From: an uncultured Gammaproteobacteria bacterium
Lineage (GTDB): Bacteria; Pseudomonadota; Gammaproteobacteria; CAJQNE01
Direction: 5' to 3'
NCBI GenBank assembly: GCA_905479545.1
Contig: CAJQNE010000183.1
Span: 1 to 15,237 of the forward strand
DNA length: 15,237 nucleotides
Of the stretch, positions 7,944-15,225 are shown piece by piece (the stretch's first letter is position 1; every line of letters starts with the position of its first letter). A program made the position numbers and the translations under genes. The notes under the pieces were generated by a model that did no database searches, had not been told where the DNA came from, and saw only the letters and a list, made by a program, of their open reading frames with translations.

Positions 7944-8642
7944 TCAACCGGCAAGTAATTCGGCGACCTGTGCTTCGAGCGCGGCAACGCGCTGCTCCAA
8001 TTCTGCTAGCCGGTCGCCACCAGAGGATGGTTTCAGTTCCACGGTAGGTGCCGTAGGCGTGCCACAAACCAAGTGCATCAACCGAGCCTCTTTCTGGCCG
8101 GGTTGGCGCTCGAACTCCACAAGCAGCGGATCACAGCGTGTCATTAGCTGCAAAATTGCGTCTTCTAGCTCCTCAGGAGTGGCCGGCCCATTCAGTGGTT
8201 CTGCGTGAATACGCAATTCCGCGCGGGTTTGTGCACCGCGCAGAATGCTAGCGACCAAGATAGCGCAACTCTGTCGATCCAAATCCATCGCGTATTCAAG
8301 CCGCTGGCTCCATTTAGTCGCCCTGGCACTACTATCATCGCGCTTTACGAAATTTAGCTCAGCCAGCTGTATCAATGCGTGCCCCACTTCGCCTTCAGTC
8401 ATCGCCATCACCGGACTGCGGGAGGTTTTCTGATTACTGCCTTGAGTGATGCCATTTACGGTCATCGGGTAATATTTCGGCGTCGTTATCGATTTTTCAA
8501 CCAACACGGCAAGAACACGCGCCTGCTCAACCGTTAGCACCTGCTCCAGCCGGGACTGGTCAGGGCTTTTGTCGGCCTCAGCAGTCTCTGCCGTGGTACC
8601 AGAACCCATTTCTGCGGAAGTTTCTGTGTCTTTATCTGTCAT
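7944..8642 (-). CDS. yceH: YceH-family (DUF480) protein
   Basis: 232 residues from the ATG at 8642. Residues 35-200 match the YceH/DUF480 double winged-helix: LTVEQARVLAVLVEKSITTP, YPMTVNGITQGSNQKTSRSP, a RGAQTRAELR second-domain motif, and EARLMHLVCG. The C-terminus is a short coiled coil (LAELEQRVAALEAQVAELL). E. coli YceH has the same order and begins almost directly at the winged helix. This protein instead carries about 30 extra N-terminal residues rich in Thr, Glu, Ala and Asp, probably disordered. A GTG at 8681 would add 13 residues; neither start has a clear ribosome site, and the ATG is preferred by codon type only. The molecular function of the family is not established. It may be transcribed with the GST gene downstream. 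Confidence 0.9.
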   Translation of the reverse strand: MTDKDTETSAEMGSGTTAETAEADKSPDQSRLEQVLTVEQARVLAVLVEKSITTPKYYPMTVNGITQGSNQKTSRSPVMAMTEGEVGHALIQLAELNFVKRDDSSARATKWSQRLEYAMDLDRQSCAILVASILRGAQTRAELRIHAEPLNGPATPEELEDAILQLMTRCDPLLVEFERQPGQKEARLMHLVCGTPTAPTVELKPSSGGDRLAELEQRVAALEAQVAELLAG

Positions 8643-9028
8643 TAGGTAAACATGGCCTATTTCGGGCTTTAGCTCAAGCACCGTTTCAAGCAGTTAAAAC
8701 CACACCACGCGATGATCACGGTCGGTAAACAACTGAATAAGGCACAGAATTCCAAGCAAGCCGAAAACCGCAGTTTAGTACGGCTACCTACGCCACCCGA
8801 CAACTGGCAGCGGATTTCAGCCCATCGGTGAAAATCAGCGAAATCATCGCTATGCTTAGCGTAATCAACTGCTGCTCAAAGTTTAACTGCAACGATAGCG
8901 CTGAATACCAAGCTAAAACCTATGAGTGATCCACTGTATTTTGTGCAGTATCGGTTGTGTAGCAACCCGTTGGATATTTGGCGCGACCAACTTTTAGTGC
9001 GTCTACCGAGAACCAAGAGGTTTTAACA
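8643..9028. other. Intergenic region between divergent yceH-like and BON-OmpA genes
   Basis: 386 bases that should hold two divergent promoters. I see no convincing sigma-70 pair and no RNA gene. The best local structure is a 5-bp GGTTG/CAACC hairpin near 8953-8967. A 39-codon ATG frame (8712-8831) lacks a ribosome site and any recognisable protein feature. The frame of the BON-OmpA gene stays open back to 8978, but the start is better placed at 9029. Confidence 0.6.
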
Positions 9029-10270
9029 ATGAAAAAATGGCTGGCTGTACTGCTAGGGCTTGTCGCTCTGGCAATACTCTGTTTTTTCTGCATCCGGCAT
9101 CACAGCCACGATATGCAGAACGATATAACAGAGCGAAGTAAAGCAACCCTTCAGGAAACCGGATTGCCTTGGGCAAGTGCTACGGTAGACGGTCGCGACG
9201 TAACACTCACAGGCACTGCGCCATCGGCACCAGCGAAGATGCAGGCACAGCGAATTATTGAGGGAGTCAGCGGCGTTCGTGGTGTCGATAACCAAATTAC
9301 CGTCAGTGCTCCACCACCGAAAGTACCGGTTAAGCCGGTAGTGTCGGCCCCCTACCGCACTGCTATAAGCTACAACGGCCAGCAAGTAACACTCTCCGGG
9401 TCTTCTCCGGACGCAAACGCGGCAAACTTTCTGGTGGCACAAGCGCGACAGCGACTGAACCCATCGGTAGCCAACCGACTGACAGCTCAAGGTGATGCAC
9501 CGGCAGGTTGGAGCGCGGTAACCGGCGCACTCATCCCACAAATGAAGCGCTTTGTTAGCGCCGAGGCTACCGTAAGCAATAACGATGTGGCCTTTGCCGG
9601 CACCCTGCCCGCAGGAAGTAATGTTGTGGCTGTACGACAAGCACTCAATGCCTCGTTGCCACAAGGATATACTGCGGCTTATGCCATTCAGGCTCAGCCG
9701 GTCGCTCCCGCACCTCAGGCATGCCCGCCGGTCGCTCCGGAAAAAATTTGCCCACCTATTCCTGCGCCGACAGTATGTCCGCCCGCTCCTGAATGCCCGG
9801 CTTATAACGGCCCTGCCGAAGCGACGCTTTACGACGCTGTGCCGGTCGCTGATGTGGTTGAATATGCAAACGTTGTGGAATACGTCGATGCGGTTGACTA
9901 TCAAGGCTGTCAGGACAAGTTTGATCGACTAATGTCAGGCGCCGCGGACGTACTCTTCCGAATTAGCAAAGCCATTGTTACCAGCAAAGGTCGGCAGCTG
10001 ATCAGCAGAATTGCCACTGTTGCTGAGGAATGCCCCTCTGCCAATCTGCAAATCGCTGGCCATACCGATTCCCGAGGCGACAGGTCAATGAATCAGGACT
10101 TGAGCGAACGCCGAGCACGAGCGGTGCTGCGGGCACTCACAGAGTTCGGGGTCGACAGCTACCGCCTCAGCGCCGTCGGCTATGGCGAAAGCTCGCCCAT
10201 TGCCACTAACGAAACCATCGCTGGCCGCCAGGCCAACCGCCGTGTTGAAATCATTGTTGAAGGACTCTAA
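9029..10270 (+). CDS. Membrane-anchored BON-repeat protein with C-terminal OmpA domain
   Basis: 413 residues from the ATG at 9029, supported by AAGAGG eight bases upstream; the product then begins MKKW directly before a membrane anchor (residues 4-22). Residues 30-92 are a BON domain (ATVDGRDVTLTGTAPS, then GVRGVDNQITV). Two further BON-like units follow at about 108-160 and 170-228. A Pro/Cys-rich hinge (229-260) has Cys at 232, 241, 250 and 256. It is followed by an acidic Val/Tyr-rich stretch, then an OmpA-like peptidoglycan-binding domain (296-413) with GHTDSRG (D347), LSERRARAV (R362) and NRRVEI; both diaminopimelate-contacting residues are kept. The predicted topology is an inner-membrane anchor, periplasmic BON arm and peptidoglycan grip, similar in plan to mycobacterial ArfA/OmpATb, which also joins BON to OmpA. 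A DUF4332 gene starts three bases after the stop. The export form (uncleaved anchor versus signal peptide) is not settled; uncleaved is likelier, since no good cleavage site follows. Confidence 0.85.
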   Translation: MKKWLAVLLGLVALAILCFFCIRHHSHDMQNDITERSKATLQETGLPWASATVDGRDVTLTGTAPSAPAKMQAQRIIEGVSGVRGVDNQITVSAPPPKVPVKPVVSAPYRTAISYNGQQVTLSGSSPDANAANFLVAQARQRLNPSVANRLTAQGDAPAGWSAVTGALIPQMKRFVSAEATVSNNDVAFAGTLPAGSNVVAVRQALNASLPQGYTAAYAIQAQPVAPAPQACPPVAPEKICPPIPAPTVCPPAPECPAYNGPAEATLYDAVPVADVVEYANVVEYVDAVDYQGCQDKFDRLMSGAADVLFRISKAIVTSKGRQLISRIATVAEECPSANLQIAGHTDSRGDRSMNQDLSERRARAVLRALTEFGVDSYRLSAVGYGESSPIATNETIAGRQANRRVEIIVEGL

Positions 10271-10273
10271 ATC

Positions 10274-11059
10274 ATGAGCTACTTAATCTGCCAAATCCTG
10301 ATCTGCCTACTTATCGCCGCCCTGATAGGGTTCCTACTCGGTTGGTTCCTGCGTCGCCTACGTTGCAAGCGCGATAGTGACGAATTACGTGGCAAGCTCG
10401 ACGTTGCCGAAAGCGAACAAGCACGCTTACAAGCACGACTCCGTGAGCTCGAAGACGAACGAGGCCGGGTGCAATTAGGTAGTTTGAGCCAGCGTGTTGC
10501 GGCCGGGCCTGAAGTGGCACCCACGGCAACCGCTATGGGATTGACATCTGCGGTAGCCGACGCAGCGGAGCCTGAAGGCCTTGGCGTGCTGGGAGCCGCT
10601 GACAACAACATTACTAAGGGCCCGGCTCAAGCTAGCACTACTCTTGGCGCTACTAGTTTTGAAATTGAGGAAATTGAAGGCATTGGCAAAGGGTTCGGCC
10701 AACGTCTCCGCAATATCGGCATCGCCACCACCGGCGACCTCCTACAACAATGCCCTACGAAAGGCGATTCAGCCGCCATAGCCAGAAAAATCAGCCTTGA
10801 CCCTGACTCGGTTCACCGCTGGGTATGCGCTGCGGACTTAATGCGCGTCGCGGGTCTCGACAAAGACTATGCAGAGCTGCTGGTATGGACAGATGTCAAA
10901 ACAGTGCAGCAGCTAGGTAATGAAAATCCTGCTGGCCTCGCGGCTCGCGCAGCTGCCGTAAATGCTAAAGAAAACCGCGCCCGGGAAGTGCCTGGCACCA
11001 ATGTATTTGCCGACTGGGTGAGTTCAGCGAAGCGACTTCGCGTAATGCTGGACGACTAA
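10274..11059 (+). CDS. Inner-membrane coiled-coil protein with DUF4332 (HhH-like) domain
   Basis: 261 residues. One transmembrane helix (about 4-25, CLLIAALIGFLLGWF) is followed by basic RRLRCKR, which fits an N-out/C-in anchor. Residues 33-66 form a charged coiled coil (LDVAESEQARLQARLRELE). Residues 67-130 are an Ala/Gly/Pro-rich, low-complexity linker. Residues 131-258 match DUF4332: IEGIGKGFGQRLRNIGI, VCAADLMRVAGLDKDYAELL, and FADWVSSAKRL at the end. DUF4332 contains helix-hairpin-helix-like repeats of the kind seen in nucleic-acid-binding proteins; its function is unknown. The gene starts three bases after the BON-OmpA stop, with GAAGGACT as ribosome site inside the previous coding end, so translation is probably coupled. 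The predicted topology puts the HhH-like domain in the cytoplasm. A strong terminator follows 24 bases downstream. Confidence 0.85.
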   Translation: MSYLICQILICLLIAALIGFLLGWFLRRLRCKRDSDELRGKLDVAESEQARLQARLRELEDERGRVQLGSLSQRVAAGPEVAPTATAMGLTSAVADAAEPEGLGVLGAADNNITKGPAQASTTLGATSFEIEEIEGIGKGFGQRLRNIGIATTGDLLQQCPTKGDSAAIARKISLDPDSVHRWVCAADLMRVAGLDKDYAELLVWTDVKTVQQLGNENPAGLAARAAAVNAKENRAREVPGTNVFADWVSSAKRLRVMLDD

Positions 11060-11082
11060 GCGCTACCACGCTGTAGTTCGCC

Positions 11083-11110
11083 AGACCGCCTGCGGTGCCG
11101 CAGGCGGTCT
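11083..11110 (+). terminator. Strong rho-independent terminator of the BON-OmpA/DUF4332 operon
   Basis: AGACCGCCTGCGG (11083-11095) is a perfect reverse complement of CCGCAGGCGGTCT (11098-11110), giving a 12-bp GC-rich stem with a four-base loop. It runs directly into TCTTTTTTTG. This is the clearest terminator in the window, and it isolates the operon from the convergent OmpA-like gene. Confidence 0.95.
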
Positions 11111-11298
11111 TTTTTTGTCTGCGCACAACCTTCCCCTAAATTTATTTTTGACTGTAGCTACTTACAGCAGGCTCAGTCCGCTCACAGCCTGCGGAGAACT
11201 ACTGGCTAGCTGACTGTAGGTCCTGCTTATCCAGTGCATAAACGGATACCTGAATTCGTACTTCAATAATCCATAACTCAATCTACCAAGCATAAAAA
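11111..11298. other. Gap between two terminators
   Basis: No gene is visible. The gap contains a small inverted repeat, GCAGGCT (11167-11173) with AGCCTGC (11186-11192), and a nearby CTGTA/TACAG pair. Neither is followed by a T-run. I assign no function. Confidence 0.5.
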
Positions 11299-11325
11299 AA
11301 ACCGTCGACCAACTGGCGACGGTTT
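11299..11325 (-). terminator. Rho-independent terminator of the TSP3-OmpA gene
   Basis: A 9-bp stem, AAACCGTCG (11299-11307) with CGACGGTTT (11317-11325), and a nine-base loop. Read on the minus strand the stem is followed by a run of eight T residues. It lies 36 bases past the stop of the minus-strand gene ending at 11362. Confidence 0.88.
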
Positions 11326-11361
11326 CTATTTTACGTTGGGCGGTCTAAAGCTTAATACCGC

Positions 11362-11868
11362 TCAATATTGGCGAATGCTCATCTCAACACGACGGTTGCG
11401 TTCGCGGCAACGTTCGATGCGATCCTGTGAGCAATCGATCACTTCAGTGTACGGCGGTGACTCGACGAAGATCCGACTTGAATCAATGCCCTGAGCAGCC
11501 CAGTGATTACGAACAAACTCAGCACGCTGCAAGCCGCGCCGACGGTCACCCGGACCATCACCGTAACCTGAGAGCGTAAATTGCATCGTTGGGTAGCGGC
11601 GCATTACCTGGCCTAAGCTTTCCGTCGCGCTATCCAGAACTTCAATGGACGAATCTTTGGGTCTGACAGTCCGCCAAAAAGACCGGATTCCGCTATCGTT
11701 GACGAAAAACAGGATAGAACAGCCATAATCGTCTACGGCTTGGTTATAAGTCGCATCCGGGCAAAAATCGTTACTGTCATCAACACCATCGCCATCACTG
11801 TCGGCGGCATGGGCCATTGAAAGTGATAAGCAGCTAAACACAGCTGCCAGAATGAGGCTTTTTTTCAT
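11362..11868 (-). CDS. Small secreted OmpA-like protein with TSP3 calcium repeat
   Basis: 168 residues from the ATG at 11868, chosen because TAGGAG sits eight bases upstream and a clean signal peptide follows (hydrophobic 4-17, cleavage at A19-H20-A21). The mature protein opens with a thrombospondin type-3 repeat, DSDGDGVDDSNDFCPD (23-38), an EF-hand-like Asp/Gly calcium loop. A divergent OmpA-like domain follows. The usual GHTD is GYGD (D104 kept, His lost), R115 in LQRAEFV fits the conserved Arg, and the end NRRVEMSI is typical. Cysteines C36/C50 and a pair near the C-terminus could form disulfides. Proteins with TSP3 plus OmpA domains usually sit at the outer membrane and bind peptidoglycan. 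This one lacks any beta-barrel and is short. The open frame extends to 12054, but that part is AT-rich and has no ribosome site. Confidence 0.82.
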   Translation of the reverse strand: MKKSLILAAVFSCLSLSMAHAADSDGDGVDDSNDFCPDATYNQAVDDYGCSILFFVNDSGIRSFWRTVRPKDSSIEVLDSATESLGQVMRRYPTMQFTLSGYGDGPGDRRRGLQRAEFVRNHWAAQGIDSSRIFVESPPYTEVIDCSQDRIERCRERNRRVEMSIRQY

Positions 11869-12067
11869 TGTTGAGCTCCTAGACCTAAACCGACTCGCCC
11901 ACAAACTAGCGGGTTTACTTTCGGTATCACAATACATTGCGAGTTTTATACTAATTAGTTGGCTTAATTTAGCGGTTATTGTATTAAATAACAAAAATAT
12001 CTCGTAAAAAAAGTTTACACAGCCAGCACTAACAGCGACAAGGGCCGGAAACAACTGATACCTGTAG
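11869..12067. other. AT-rich intergenic region upstream of the TSP3-OmpA gene
   Basis: 199 AT-rich bases upstream of a minus-strand gene. A TATAAA on the minus strand (11945-11950) is a possible -10 box about 75 bases before the ATG, with no convincing -35. A 10-bp palindrome ACTAATTAGT lies just beside it. The region probably carries the promoter; the details are uncertain. Confidence 0.35.
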
Positions 12068-12964
12068 TTAAGCCAGGGCCATTAAGCGGCTTCGCAAGCC
12101 ACTACCAAACGAGAGTTTATCCAACAAATCGTTCAGCCGGGCCTTGTCCGGCAGCGCCCACTCCACCGACGTCAGATCATCACCTACCGGTGCATCCAGA
12201 GCGATTCTGGTTAGTTGTTGGCACATAAATGCTGCTTCACGCTGCTCCGTAAGTAGCGTTGCCATGCGCTTTGCGCCGCGCAACGGCAGCAAAGCGACGG
12301 TATCTAACTGCTTATACAATGCCTCAAGCGTACCGTAATGCTGCAACAGCGCCACAGCGCTTTTCCGGCCAATTCCGGCTACACCGGGAATGTTGTCGAC
12401 CGAATCTCCGGCCAACGCGAGTAGGTCTGCAATTTGGCCCGCATGAACCCCGAAGTGCTGCGCCGTATCCGCCCCGCGGAATCGCTTGGCTGCTGCAAAA
12501 TCCCAAAACCAGTCGTCGGCAGCGAGCAACTGCGCTAAATCTTTGTCACGTGAAATGATAGTCACCCCGCCAACCTGATCGCGATACCGCTCCGCCAAGC
12601 TACCGACCAAATCATCTGCCTCGTAACGATCGTGAGCAAAACACGCAATGCCTAGTGCCGCGGCCAGTTCCCGACAACCATTCAGCTGGTACTCCAGCTC
12701 CGGTGGGGGTAGCTCACGATTGCCCTTGTAAGCGGGGTAGATATCGTTACGGAACGAAGTGGTCAAACTCTCGTCAAAAGTGGCGGCTATGTAGCCTGGC
12801 TGCTCACCTTCCAGCACGTCACACAAAAACCGTGCGAAGCCATAAGTTGCATTCGCCGGTCGGCCATCGCGGTCCACCAACGTGTCTGGCAGCGAAAAAT
12901 AGGCCCGAAAAATGTAAATACTTGAATCAATAAGGTACAACATGGTCGCATCATAGCCGTACAT
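12068..12964 (-). CDS. Stand-alone 5'-3' exonuclease (FEN/Xni type)
   Basis: 298 residues, matching the 5' nuclease domain of DNA polymerase I without the polymerase. Motifs in order: LYLIDSS (D13), IYIFRAYFSLP, ATFDES (D64), the arch helices with YPAYKGNR, YEADDLV (E115, D117, D118), SRDKDLAQL (D140, D142), and the H3TH turn GDSVDNIPGVAGIGRKSA (D187, D190). All the acidic residues expected for two-metal flap cleavage are present, so it should be active on 5' flaps or RNA-primed ends in repair and lagging-strand processing. It is longer than E. coli Xni (251 residues), mainly at the ends. The start is ambiguous between 12964 (GGGAG eleven bases upstream) and 12943, where the conserved LYLIDSS begins at once. 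It is divergent from the DUF4412-like gene across only 47 bases. Confidence 0.9.
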   Translation of the reverse strand: MYGYDATMLYLIDSSIYIFRAYFSLPDTLVDRDGRPANATYGFARFLCDVLEGEQPGYIAATFDESLTTSFRNDIYPAYKGNRELPPPELEYQLNGCRELAAALGIACFAHDRYEADDLVGSLAERYRDQVGGVTIISRDKDLAQLLAADDWFWDFAAAKRFRGADTAQHFGVHAGQIADLLALAGDSVDNIPGVAGIGRKSAVALLQHYGTLEALYKQLDTVALLPLRGAKRMATLLTEQREAAFMCQQLTRIALDAPVGDDLTSVEWALPDKARLNDLLDKLSFGSGLRSRLMALA

Positions 12965-13011
12965 GCTGCTTATCGCTCCCGCTACTTTACACTTCGTTGT
13001 CTTAAGGCCCT

Positions 13012-13800
13012 ATGAACGTTAAAACCTTACTTGTTACCTCCTCTGCCGCCCTGCTACTGCTAGCTACTCCGCCGGTAGTAGCCGACGCGCAACTGCATTT
13101 TGTCGCACCTAATAATAGTGGAGGCAAGGGTACTGCCAATGCTGAAGCAGCGACCAGTGTGTATGTGGCTAGCAACATTGTTCGTATTGAAGATGCCTCT
13201 GAGCCGAGAATGTATTCTTTATATGATGTAAAAACCGGCAACCTCACGGTCGTGGATCGCAGTCAGAAAAGCTATATGGTGATGGACAGCACTACTCTGG
13301 CGAGCATCGAAACTGAAATCGACCGGATGCGCGAGCTTGCTAAAGAACAGTTAAAGACTCTCCCGCCTGCGCAGCGTCAGCAACTGGAAGCAATGATGGG
13401 CATCGGTTTAAAGGATGCGCCGAAGGTTCAGGTCAAAGATGCGAACAAAAGCAGGGAAATCGTTGGCGTAAAATGTAATGACAAGCAGTTAGTCAGTGAT
13501 GGCACGATCAAACATATCTACTGCATAGCTGATACGATGGCGCTCGGCATTCAACCCGCAGACTTTAATGCCATCGCTGCGTTGCTCACCGCGATGCAAA
13601 AATTGGCGGAGCGCACCGGCGCCGGTACCGCCATTGTGCCGCTTGACCCTCAAACCCTTGGCGGCCTGCCCGTGCGTATGGAAAACATCGGCAGCAAAAT
13701 TCGTCCGTTGGTAGAACTGGCGAAAATTGAGCAAAAAACGCTGGCGGCTGAAGTATTTTTAGTACCGGAAGGTTACAAGCGCGAAACACCCACGTTCTGA
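13012..13800 (+). CDS. Secreted DUF4412-like protein
   Basis: 262 residues with a Sec signal peptide (hydrophobic 5-19, cleavage near V23-A24). The mature N-half is beta-rich with the alternating pattern of DUF4412: VYVASNIVRIE, MYSLYDVKTGNLTVVDRSQKSYMVMD. A helical stretch rich in Glu, Gln and Lys (about residues 102-125) and a second beta portion, REIVGVKCNDKQL, follow. The same 'residue-in-a-fixed-strand' style (tracking a value, then a stored datum) is typical of small periplasmic proteins of unknown role; I do not assign a biochemical function. The ATG has AAGG seven bases upstream. The gene is monocistronic as far as the window shows. The DUF4412 assignment rests on pattern recognition and needs a profile search. 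Confidence 0.65.
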   Translation: MNVKTLLVTSSAALLLLATPPVVADAQLHFVAPNNSGGKGTANAEAATSVYVASNIVRIEDASEPRMYSLYDVKTGNLTVVDRSQKSYMVMDSTTLASIETEIDRMRELAKEQLKTLPPAQRQQLEAMMGIGLKDAPKVQVKDANKSREIVGVKCNDKQLVSDGTIKHIYCIADTMALGIQPADFNAIAALLTAMQKLAERTGAGTAIVPLDPQTLGGLPVRMENIGSKIRPLVELAKIEQKTLAAEVFLVPEGYKRETPTF

Positions 13801-14100
13801 ACCGTTAGCGTTTGCCGGTCGCATAAACAGACCAATTAGTATCCCCTGCTGACGTTACAAAAATATTGCATTGCAACAGCGAGACTAGCCGCACGGCGCT
13901 CAAGTGATTACACTGCGCGACCGTTTATGTGAACGTTCGCTCGCCGTAATGGTGGCTAATTTGCATATCATCCTGAAGTTAAACGGATTTTTACAACGGA
14001 TTAAATAGAATCAACGGCGGCAACGCTCGTTATTCACTCGCATTCCGGTGAGTGGTGGCGCGGTAGCACGCTTCTATTTGTCCGTTTTGTGGAGGAAAAC
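13801..14100. other. Intergenic region upstream of pntA
   Basis: 300 bases without a gene. It contains an 11-bp palindrome TTGCATTGCAA (13866-13876), the second copy of an 18-base repeat (13853-13870), and a TAGAAT that could be a -10 box near 14005, though no good -35 accompanies it. There is no terminator for the upstream gene. The ribosome site GGAGG (14091-14095) sits five bases before the pntA ATG. Confidence 0.5.
13853..13870 (+). repeat. Copy 2 of an 18-base intergenic repeat
   Basis: CGTTACAAAAATATTGCA, one mismatch from 7022-7039. It overlaps the palindrome TTGCATTGCAA, which copy 1 does not have in perfect form. Chance similarity cannot be excluded. Confidence 0.3.
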
Positions 14101-15225
14101 ATGCCGTTGAAAGTTGCGATTCCGGTCGAAACCGCAGCCAACGAAAAGCGCGTTGCCATTGTTCCGGCAGTAGCGCAGAAGTTGGCAGGAATGGGCCTTA
14201 ATATAGTCGTGGAAAAAGGTGCCGGTTCCGGCGCCCAGATGCCCGACAGTGCCTATGGCGATAACGCCACCATCGAAAAAGACACCGCTGGCCTGCTTAG
14301 CAGCGCTGACGTAGTGATTAAAGTGCAGCCGCCTACCGTTGAGGAAGCCGGTCAGCTGAAAGAAGGTTCAATCCTTATCAGCCACCTGTACGGCCACAAC
14401 AACACCGATGTCATCAAGGTACTGCGCGATCGTAAGATCACTGCATTTGGCCTTGAACTGATCCCACGCATCTCGCGTGCTCAGAGCATGGACGTGCTGT
14501 CGTCACAAGCAAACGTCTCTGGTTATAAGTCAGTGCTGTTTGCTGCTGACCTGCTGCCGCGCTACCTGCCAATGCTTACCACTGCAGCGGGTACCATTCG
14601 TCCGGCTACCATTCTGGTGCTTGGCGTTGGTGTTGCTGGCCTACAGGCTATCGCAACCGCGAAACGACTTGGCGCTATCGTAGAAGCTTACGACGTGCGC
14701 CCGGAAACAGCCGAGCAAGTGCTGTCATTGGGTGCCAAGTTCATCGACACCGGCGTTTCTGCCGCTGGCGACGGCGGCTACGCTCGTGAGCTAACCGACG
14801 AAGAGAAGGCCAAGCAGCAGGAAGTGCTCGATAAGCACATCCAGAAAGCTGACGCTGTAATCACCACTGCCGCTATTCCGGGCCGCCCATCGCCTAAGCT
14901 GGTTTCAGCTAAAGCGGTTGCAGGCATGAAAGACGGTGCTGTGATTGTCGACCTGGCCGCCGAAGGCGGTGGTAACTGTGAACTCACCAAGCCTGGCAAG
15001 AAGATCAGCAAAGGCACTGTCACCATTTATGGCCCACTGAACGTGCCATCAATGATGGCTGAACACTCTAGTGAACTGTTCTCGAAAAACATTCTCAACT
15101 TCCTCAGCCCGTTCATTAAAGACGGAGAAATTGAGCTCGATTGGGAAGACGAGATTCTGGCCGGTGCTGTTTCAACTCACGACGGTGAAATTCGCCACGA
15201 ACTAACCAAAAAGGCGGTCGGCTAA
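14101..15225 (+). CDS. pntA: NAD(P)+ transhydrogenase (Re/Si-specific) subunit alpha part 1, PntAA type
   Basis: 374 residues, the NAD(H)-binding domain I of the proton-translocating transhydrogenase, which reduces NADP+ with NADH using the proton gradient. Motifs are RVAIVPA near the start; the mobile loop PRISRAQSMDVLSSQAN with R123, Q128 and D131, equivalent to the NAD-contacting Arg, Gln and Asp of the Rhodospirillum rubrum enzyme; a Rossmann GVGVAG (175-180); and GPLNVPSMMAEHSSELFSKN. The protein ends near residue 374 with no membrane helices. This is the split form, in which domain II is encoded by separate pntAB and pntB genes, unlike the fused alpha subunit of E. coli. Those partners should lie beyond the right edge. 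The start is fixed by GGAGG five bases upstream; a GTG four codons earlier overlaps that site and is not used. Confidence 0.97.
   Translation: MPLKVAIPVETAANEKRVAIVPAVAQKLAGMGLNIVVEKGAGSGAQMPDSAYGDNATIEKDTAGLLSSADVVIKVQPPTVEEAGQLKEGSILISHLYGHNNTDVIKVLRDRKITAFGLELIPRISRAQSMDVLSSQANVSGYKSVLFAADLLPRYLPMLTTAAGTIRPATILVLGVGVAGLQAIATAKRLGAIVEAYDVRPETAEQVLSLGAKFIDTGVSAAGDGGYARELTDEEKAKQQEVLDKHIQKADAVITTAAIPGRPSPKLVSAKAVAGMKDGAVIVDLAAEGGGNCELTKPGKKISKGTVTIYGPLNVPSMMAEHSSELFSKNILNFLSPFIKDGEIELDWEDEILAGAVSTHDGEIRHELTKKAVG

Noticed and set aside
8712..8831. 39-codon ATG frame in the yceH/BON-OmpA gap
   Set aside because: No ribosome site, no signal or domain, and its length is expected by chance.
8978..9028. 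17-residue extension of the BON-OmpA protein
   Set aside because: AAGAGG lies at the right distance before 9029, and the product then begins with a typical MKKW membrane anchor.
9053..9904. 283-codon minus-strand open frame inside the BON-OmpA gene
   Set aside because: Its Arg/Cys/Ser-rich translation has no domain and lies opposite a well-supported gene, so it is an antisense shadow.
11167..11192. GCAGGCT/AGCCTGC inverted repeat as a terminator or small RNA
   Set aside because: The stem is short, the loop is long and no T-run follows; it lies between two clear terminators and needs no further explanation.
11869..12054. Upstream extension of the TSP3-OmpA frame
   Set aside because: The AT-rich region has no ribosome site, whereas TAGGAG precedes 11868 and a clean signal peptide follows.
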